From Cruorifilaria tuberocauda (taxonomy: Eukaryota; Nematoda; Chromadorea; Rhabditida; Onchocercidae), in NCBI GenBank assembly GCA_013365365.1, contig JABVXU010000644.1, positions 1-28,792 on the forward strand: a stretch of 28,792 nucleotides of DNA. The letters run 5' to 3'. Below the pieces are notes generated by a model. That model saw nothing but the letters and a program-made list of their open reading frames with translations. It had not been told where the DNA came from and searched no databases. Of this stretch, positions 22,667 through 28,792 are shown piece by piece. How positions within the stretch are numbered: the first letter of the stretch is position 1; each line of letters starts with the position of its first letter. Both the position numbers and the translations under genes were made by a program.

Positions 22667-23884
22667 TTTCTTTTCTTGAAATAGCGGATAAGTACGAATT
22701 TGTGATACGATTTTTAATGTGCTGTTAGTATTTTTATGAATACAACTGCCTCTTCTTTGATCAAGAAAGCTGTTAGGTTTTGCATTTGAAATACTGAAAT
22801 TCCTAGACAGTAATAAAACAGTAAAATCCTTTCCTTATCCAGGACAACGATGCAAGGTTTTTGGAATTTTCAAGGAATGATGGGAGTTCTCTAAGAATTC
22901 AGATAGCAAATAACTTTGAAAGAGATTCAATCGGTGAAAAGTAGTAAAATGATCTTTTAACTTATCCTTTACACCATTATTTGAACGGAAAACTATATCA
23001 TTGATATCAAAAATAAATTGCAAATATTTGATATGTCTTTGCATTTTCTATGTGATAATTGCATTATTCCATTTGATGATGAGCTAAAATTTTCTTTTGA
23101 ATTTTCTGTTTCCATTCTTAGTTTTATGATAGTTTTGCGAATAATTATAAGAAAGTAATAAAAAACTGAATAAAAAATTGAACTTGGAAAATTTTTTCAA
23201 TCCATGGATCTGTTAATTTATCAGTGAGGAATTATGTTTAGAGTATGGGAATATCGCTTTTTTTCCAAAAAAACAAAATATCTCCCCGACTCTTTTATAT
23301 CCTCGCAGAATTGTGAAAATTATATGAAAGAAAAAGTCATCATAAGATCGACATTCTAGGGATTGGCTTAGCAGTACATAAAAGAAAACCTCTGTAAAAT
23401 ATAGTAGCGTCTTATTTCTTTCGGATCTTATTACATTTATTCCATCGTCCCTTTATTTCAGGTTTTCAGTACAATTGAAGTAAAAATATTTTTCGTATTG
23501 TAATTATAAATCTTATAAGAAATCCTGTAAGCAATTAGAAATTAATTTTTGTTGGCAAATAAACTTTTCGATTTTCAGGATTGAGCTGTATCAGGGAAGG
23601 TATTACTGAAAAAACATTCCATTTATGCATGAATGAAAACTATGATCTCTGTAATTAAAATATTAGAGTGGATAATTTTAGAATCAAATTGATGCAGCTT
23701 TATTGTAAATTAAATCTCAAATGTATTACGTGGGTGGAAGAAATATTAACAGACAATTTTATAAGAATTGATTCGTATTAATTTCCAAATTATCTATTAC
23801 ACAATTCTCGGGGGAATTGTTTCGGACTTCTCAACACTATCGCAATTCCTAAGAAAAATTAATTTCTCAATTATTTCATTACAG
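22667..23884 (+). other. Intergenic region, TMEM170 to RPA12
   Basis: Holds the TMEM170 3' end (AATAAA near 22812) and about 1 kb of AT-rich sequence. Frames on either strand here are short and lack any recognisable family. The TTTCATTACAG run ending at 23884 is the RPA12 acceptor. Confidence 0.55.
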
Positions 23885-24603
23885 ATGTTATCCGAATTTT
23901 GTTCTGAGTGTGGCACAGTGCTTCCGTTGCCAAATACTGCTCCGATTACTATTACGTGTACTTTTTGTCGTACGCAATGGCACATCAAACGTTAGCATTT
24001 CTTGCGATTAGTGCAGTTTTGTATTGAATTGTATTGGTGATAAGCAATGATATTTTTAGTGCTTCCAAATTAAGCTTGACAAAACTAATTGCATGATTAG
24101 AAGTTCAGCAGATGTTTGATCGAATGATTACTGGGTGATTATCAGCACACAGGAACAAAACTAGGGATATATCGAGTTGAATTGATTTTCTTATTTTGTT
24201 TTAATGAATTCTTGAGTTACATAATTAATGTCTGACATTTTCCTTTTCTAAGATAACCGGAATTGATGTAGTGCACTCGCTAATATAGATATACCCAGTT
24301 AAAGATTTATGATGCTGTCGGCAGTCTTTCTCTTCTCACTGTATTAAAAATTGGAAATAAAGCTTACTTATATTTGCAGCCATTCGTAATCAACTGGTCT
24401 ATAGGTCCGAGAAAATATATCAGAAACGTGTGATAGATGCTAAAGAAGGTGCATTGGAAAATCCCGTTGTGGATAAAATATGTGATAAATGTGGCTATGG
24501 GAAGATGAGCTATGCATGTAGACAAACACGATCAGCTGATGAAGGGCAAACAGTATTCTACAGGTGTTTGAAATGCAATTATAATATGGTGGAAAATGCA
24601 TGA
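23885..24603 (+). CDS. POLR1H: RNA polymerase I subunit RPA12 (POLR1H)
   Basis: Small Pol I subunit in the nucleolus that supports RNA cleavage and termination during rRNA synthesis. Two exons, 23885-23990 and 24380-24603 (phase 1), giving 109 aa (human 126). An N-terminal zinc ribbon uses C6, C9, C25 and C28 (FCSECGTVLPLP...CTFC). A C-terminal TFIIS-type ribbon uses C70, C73, C98 and C101, with the family signature TRSADEGQTVFYRC; D89-E90 are the acidic hairpin-tip pair needed for RNA cleavage. The ATG directly follows the acceptor CATTACAG, so the message probably starts with a spliced leader or a non-coding exon. The linker between ribbons is shorter than in human. Convergent with the downstream phosphoesterase gene. 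Confidence 0.95.
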
Positions 24604-24959
24604 AACTATAAATTTATGTACAGTAATACAGTATATGCAGTAATTATTAAAAACTAAATGACAATAATATATATTTAGAAGCAGAGGTAGTGCTCTTTCC
24701 AAAAGATTAAACATCTAGTACGGTCCAAAACAATCCTAAATTGTCAGATAGTCCAAGTCTACAAAAATTTGATCTGAAATTTGGTCTGTCTTTTCAAAGC
24801 GCAAAATAGAAGTCACTTCTCTTCTTCCCAAGCCGCAAAATATTAATTCTCTCCTTTTTCCGAATTGTAAAGCATAAATTATTAGCGCTTTCTTAAGTTA
24901 GTAAATATTATTATTTAAAATTTCTTTGGATTTAAAAATTTCAACAATTCGGAAATTAA
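24604..24959. other. Convergent 3' intergenic region
   Basis: Lies between the stops of RPA12 (plus) and the phosphoesterase gene (minus) and must carry both transcript ends. I see AATAAT-type variants on each strand but no clear AATAAA next to either stop. No other gene. Confidence 0.6.
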
Positions 24960-27900
24960 TCAATCAAACTTCTGAGTTATGATGTGATATGATGAATATG
25001 ACTGCCGGTACCGTAAATACGAAACTAAACGGTATAATAAATAAAGGAGTATGCCCAAAACAATCACGACATAGCTACCAATTACCATTTTTTCATTTGG
25101 TAGAAAGCATTTATTGACCTGAATATCATCGGGCATTACGGAAACAAGAAGAAGCGCAGGTTGTGGGATGTTGCGCCAAGAAAATGACGATAATGTCCAT
25201 TCAAACATACTATACGGTGATGGCCACCTGGAATATACATTAAATTAGAGATATCTCTCGAAACACTGCTCGATACTATCTACTAAAGAAAACGCGATAG
25301 CAAATAGCACTTCTTTTACTTCGAATGTCACGAACTCTTAAACTTTCAAATTCCCAAATTTTTGAGGAACAAATTTTTAAATCATATATTTTAACGAAAC
25401 CACAACTGTTGCAAGTTAGGTTACCTAACTGCTGTTATAAACTGAGACCAAATAGATGATACATTTTGTGTAGGAACTTCTTCATGATTGCTTATAAAAG
25501 CCCGTGAGGATGGCTCGACTACGTAAAAGATTTATGCAAAATTCGGAACTGGAGCTTACCAAGTTCGGCAACTGTAATGTGCATGACCATTGAAAACAGC
25601 ACGAGGTTTCAGTTTTTCCAAAATGTAATGAGAAGAAACATTGGAAAGGCAATCAATGCCAACATGAAAACGATTCAACTTTATTGATTTCGGGGCTGCA
25701 TCATAGTCATCTGGACAACTCGCATCACTTTCCCTAAAGATCAAAACTTTGTAAAAATCGCAGTGGATTCTTGAACCAATGAAAAATCTGTACAATTTAT
25801 TTTGGGAAGGATTTCAATCCCAATTTATTGATCTTAAAGAAATTCTCATTTAAAAATGAATGATATCATTAAAAAAATAGTCCCGACGAATATCACAAAG
25901 ATCGAGTACGTATATGGGATAATGACAGGTAAGAACTGACAAATATCCCAAACAGGGAAAGTTAACATAACTTTGTCAATATTTTTCTTAACAGAACAGA
26001 ATAAAGGATTGGAAAAAAGAACTTTAATTTAAATCATTGAAACTCACCTATACAATGGAATGTGAAGTAGCACAATGGGTCTTGAATGTGTATTACACAT
26101 CGTTACATTTCTAGTGCAATCAAAACTGCGACTTAACTCCTCAATTTGACGTTCAGCAGCGGTACAGAAGGAACAACCATCGCGTTCAATGGTCATCGAA
26201 TTTAACAATACGAAATGATTCCCACCGATAACGATGTGATCCGCAAATGACCGTGAAAAGTACTCAGAAAGAAACTGGAGTCGTGCTGGACTGATCCTAA
26301 TTGAATGAAGCCTTTGGAATTTTAATGCTTAGGAATTTCACAAATTTTGGAAAGCCTTCATTTCTTCAAGTGTTGAAGGATTCAGAAAAGTGTGATAGTT
26401 CATTTTGTTCCGTCGATTTCCATCTAGTTCCATCCAGCTATTTTACTGTTATTAGCAAATTATTTCTTTCGGATTTTAAGCTACAATTATCTTTAAATTA
26501 TCATGTATGTCATTCGGCACAAGTCTCAAATATGTCACGACTAATCATTGACAGCGAAAAGAATTTTAATTAAATTGAAAATAATCAATGGTCTGATAAA
26601 AAACTTATAATTGGCCAAAAAATCAACTTCAGTTTTGAAGGATTTGTATAATATTTTTCAAGTTTCGAGAATCAAAATAGCGAGATGCATATGAAACTTA
26701 CTGATCATGAAATCCAATATCATGATTGCCCAGAATACACTGCCTTTCGATATCTTTGGGTACATAAAAAAGTTCGTTGAAGCGATTTATATAGTTCACA
26801 AGTTCCTGCTGATTGCTTATGGTACCTTCATCAAACAAATCACCTAAAATTATTAGTTAAAATCATGCCAAATTTCTAGTTCATTTGGAACATCAATTCA
26901 GATCAATTATTCCCTTGCTATTATCTTGCATATTTTTTCATTTATCCAAAATTACCAGTATAAAAGTATTTTCAATGAAATCTTTCAAAAGAGAAATATG
27001 TAAAAAAAGAAAACGATCCGGTTCAAAATTGATAAAACTGTCTATTTTGCACACTTTCAAGTGATTCGATTATATATTTGAAATATATAAATTCAAAACC
27101 AAGAAAAAACGACTTTGAAGTACTTCTAATATTACCACAATTTATATAACTAATAAGACTTATTATTATTGTCTTTGAAGCATACTAAAAACCGAATATT
27201 TGTTTCGAATATGTATTTAGAATTTGAATATATATAAACGAAACTAAAAAAAAAACAGCATGTGGACGCATTAGTGATATGGCTGATTGAAATGATCGAT
27301 ACATTTGCCATTCCCTGAAAAACAAATTCAAGCGTCTATTCATTACAGGTCGCTCACTAACTGATTTGAAAATATTGAAAAAGTTGTTATATAATTGAAA
27401 ACTGATGAATGATTTGAAATTCGAGCAAAATAGGAAGAATTAAATTTCAATGATCAAAATTCAAACAAAAATGAGTATAACTGCATCTCCGTCCATACTT
27501 TTAATACTTCTAAACACAATTGATATGTTCTCACTATCTCCGCCAAGTTTTAAAAATTGCAGTAATTCTAGAGTGCGGTATTTTTATTTAATTATTTCAT
27601 ATTGTCAATTTTTTATTCGAATCAGACCCCATTACATTTAAAGTAAGTATCACTTCGATTTATTCAATTAAATCTTATGTTAATTTTCGCCGATCATCTT
27701 TGTCCTACGAATAATCATTAAAATTTGATATTAGTACTTCAATTAAATAATTACCCCTCTGTAAAAATATTTTCAGTTTTGCAGACTTCTGCATAATAAT
27801 GTTGGCAATTAATGGAATTCTTGATCTTGATGCGTATAATCTTATATTCAAACAATCATTTTTAACCTTGAATTTATGGGATATGGAAAAGAAAACGTAA

Positions 27901-28205
27901 CGTAACATTATATTATAGTCCCTTTAATGCAATGCTTCGTTAACTTTAATCTTTGCACAGAATAAAAAGAAGGAAGCGGACCGCCTCAACTTGTCGAACC
28001 AATGACCTCGGTGAGGTCCAAGGAGATGAATATCAGTCAACATCATTACTCTCGTCTCCTCCTTCTGCCCCTCTCCACGTGACGGTATTGCAGGCCACGA
28101 ACACGTCGTATAGATCGTTATGTAATACGTCAAATACTCGTTGTAAAGGACTATAAGGAAGATCACCAACGTAACGCACCACGTCCCCCCATTGCAAGCA
28201 TACAT
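24960..28205 (-). CDS. MPPE1: Metallophosphoesterase 1 / PGAP5 homologue
   Basis: Mammalian PGAP5 removes an ethanolamine-phosphate side chain from GPI anchors, aiding ER exit of anchored proteins. Six exons: 28205-27982, 27314-27245, 26843-26702, 26296-26048, 25733-25560, 25227-24960; expected length 375 aa (human 396). A signal-anchor lies at about residues 10-30. The metal-binding motifs appear in order: MMLTDIHLLG (D58, H60), GDLFDEG (D100), LGNHDIGFH (N138, H139), LLHIPLYR and NGHAHYSC. REWQMYRSFQSA and SSFSWRN match the human protein closely. A second membrane segment (SYVVIVLGILLYLLY) precedes a short tail ending QKFD. All splice phases agree except exon 2/3, where one base is missing for the required Leu-Gly of the LGD motif (see findings). 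The start is the first ATG after an in-frame stop. GC-richer sequence around 28140-28390 probably includes the promoter. Confidence 0.92.
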
Positions 28206-28792
28206 GTCAGACCTTTCCGCACGTCTCAACCCCTCACGTTACTCAAAGCGACCAATTTTCACTCTGTGCTGTTAAAAATATTAACAACTATGAAACGCTG
28301 CGTTTCATTATTGTGGCGGGAGGTGGCTCACAGACGTGGGGTGTGTTGGATTGCGTGGTGAACGTGGGATGATTGGGTAGTTTCGTCTTTTCCATTCTAT
28401 TTTACAGCAGTAGTGTAGTGAATTTTATCTTAGATCAGTATTTGAAAAGTTAATCCAAGAATGAAATTTCATTGCAATGGTTAGTTAGCAGTATAGTTTA
28501 TCTACTAAATAAATAAAGAAACTCATTTTCTTCACTCAGAAACGGAATAGTGATTATGAAGAGTTATAAATGAATGAAGAAATTACTTCATATATTTGCA
28601 TCATAATTTAGTTAGCATTGCTATTCTAAAAATATTTATAAAAAAATTAAACTTTTTTTATTTTAGCTTCAAAATTTGTTTTAGTGAATTCTTTTTTTCT
28701 TAAATTAAATTCTTTATCATAAAATGAGTATAGGAGAGAATTTAATTGAATTAATGTTAAGATGAGCAGAGGACAAGTGAAAAGAATTTCAT
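28206..28792. other. Upstream region of the phosphoesterase gene
   Basis: The first 200 bases are GC-richer than the rest of the window and include a perfect inverted repeat at 28291-28305 (GAAACG, CTG, CGTTTC). A 23-codon plus-strand frame from the ATG at 28290 (MKRCVSLLWREVAHRRGVCW) is too short to call. Beyond 28440 the sequence is plain AT-rich DNA. Probably promoter and 5' leader, possibly bidirectional. Confidence 0.4.

Overview
The window is AT-rich (about 70%) eukaryotic DNA with intron-split genes. Introns run from about 70 to 1,400 bases and mostly fit GT...TTTCAG. Several start codons sit just behind a splice acceptor, as expected for spliced-leader trans-splicing. A transthyretin-like secreted protein family gene, the gene contents and the base composition fit a nematode, most likely a filarial (onchocercid) worm; the species cannot be named from sequence alone. 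I see no bacterial operon, CRISPR array, transposase or viral gene.

Layout: 1-3.3 kb holds no secure gene (two weak minus-strand candidates). A three-exon plus-strand transthyretin-like gene lies at 3.3-4.8 kb. After a gene-poor stretch, a four-exon minus-strand gene at 7.3-9.9 kb encodes the core-binding factor beta / Brother homologue, the partner of RUNX transcription factors. 9.9-14.4 kb holds simple repeats and only doubtful exon-like patches. Mitochondrial ribosomal protein L54 (minus, 14.4-15.5 kb) is divergent from EDC3, the enhancer of mRNA decapping (plus, ten exons, 16.5-20.4 kb). Two more plus-strand genes follow: TMEM170 (21.4-22.7 kb) and RNA polymerase I subunit RPA12 (23.9-24.6 kb). 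Convergent to RPA12 is a six-exon metallophosphoesterase 1 / PGAP5 homologue (minus, 25.0-28.2 kb).

Most genes were assembled by translating exons and matching splice phase by hand: EDC3 526 aa, CBF-beta 223, L54 161, TMEM170 139, RPA12 109, PGAP5 375 with one unexplained missing base, TTL 165-166. The genes are mainly housekeeping functions (P-body mRNA decay, Pol I transcription, mitochondrial translation, ER membrane shape, GPI-anchor remodelling) plus one developmental regulator and one secreted protein. They form no single pathway. The most useful oddities are the splice-phase break in PGAP5, a GC-AG intron in L54, and the glycine/alanine-rich N-terminal extension of the CBF-beta homologue. 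I found no convincing new biological system.
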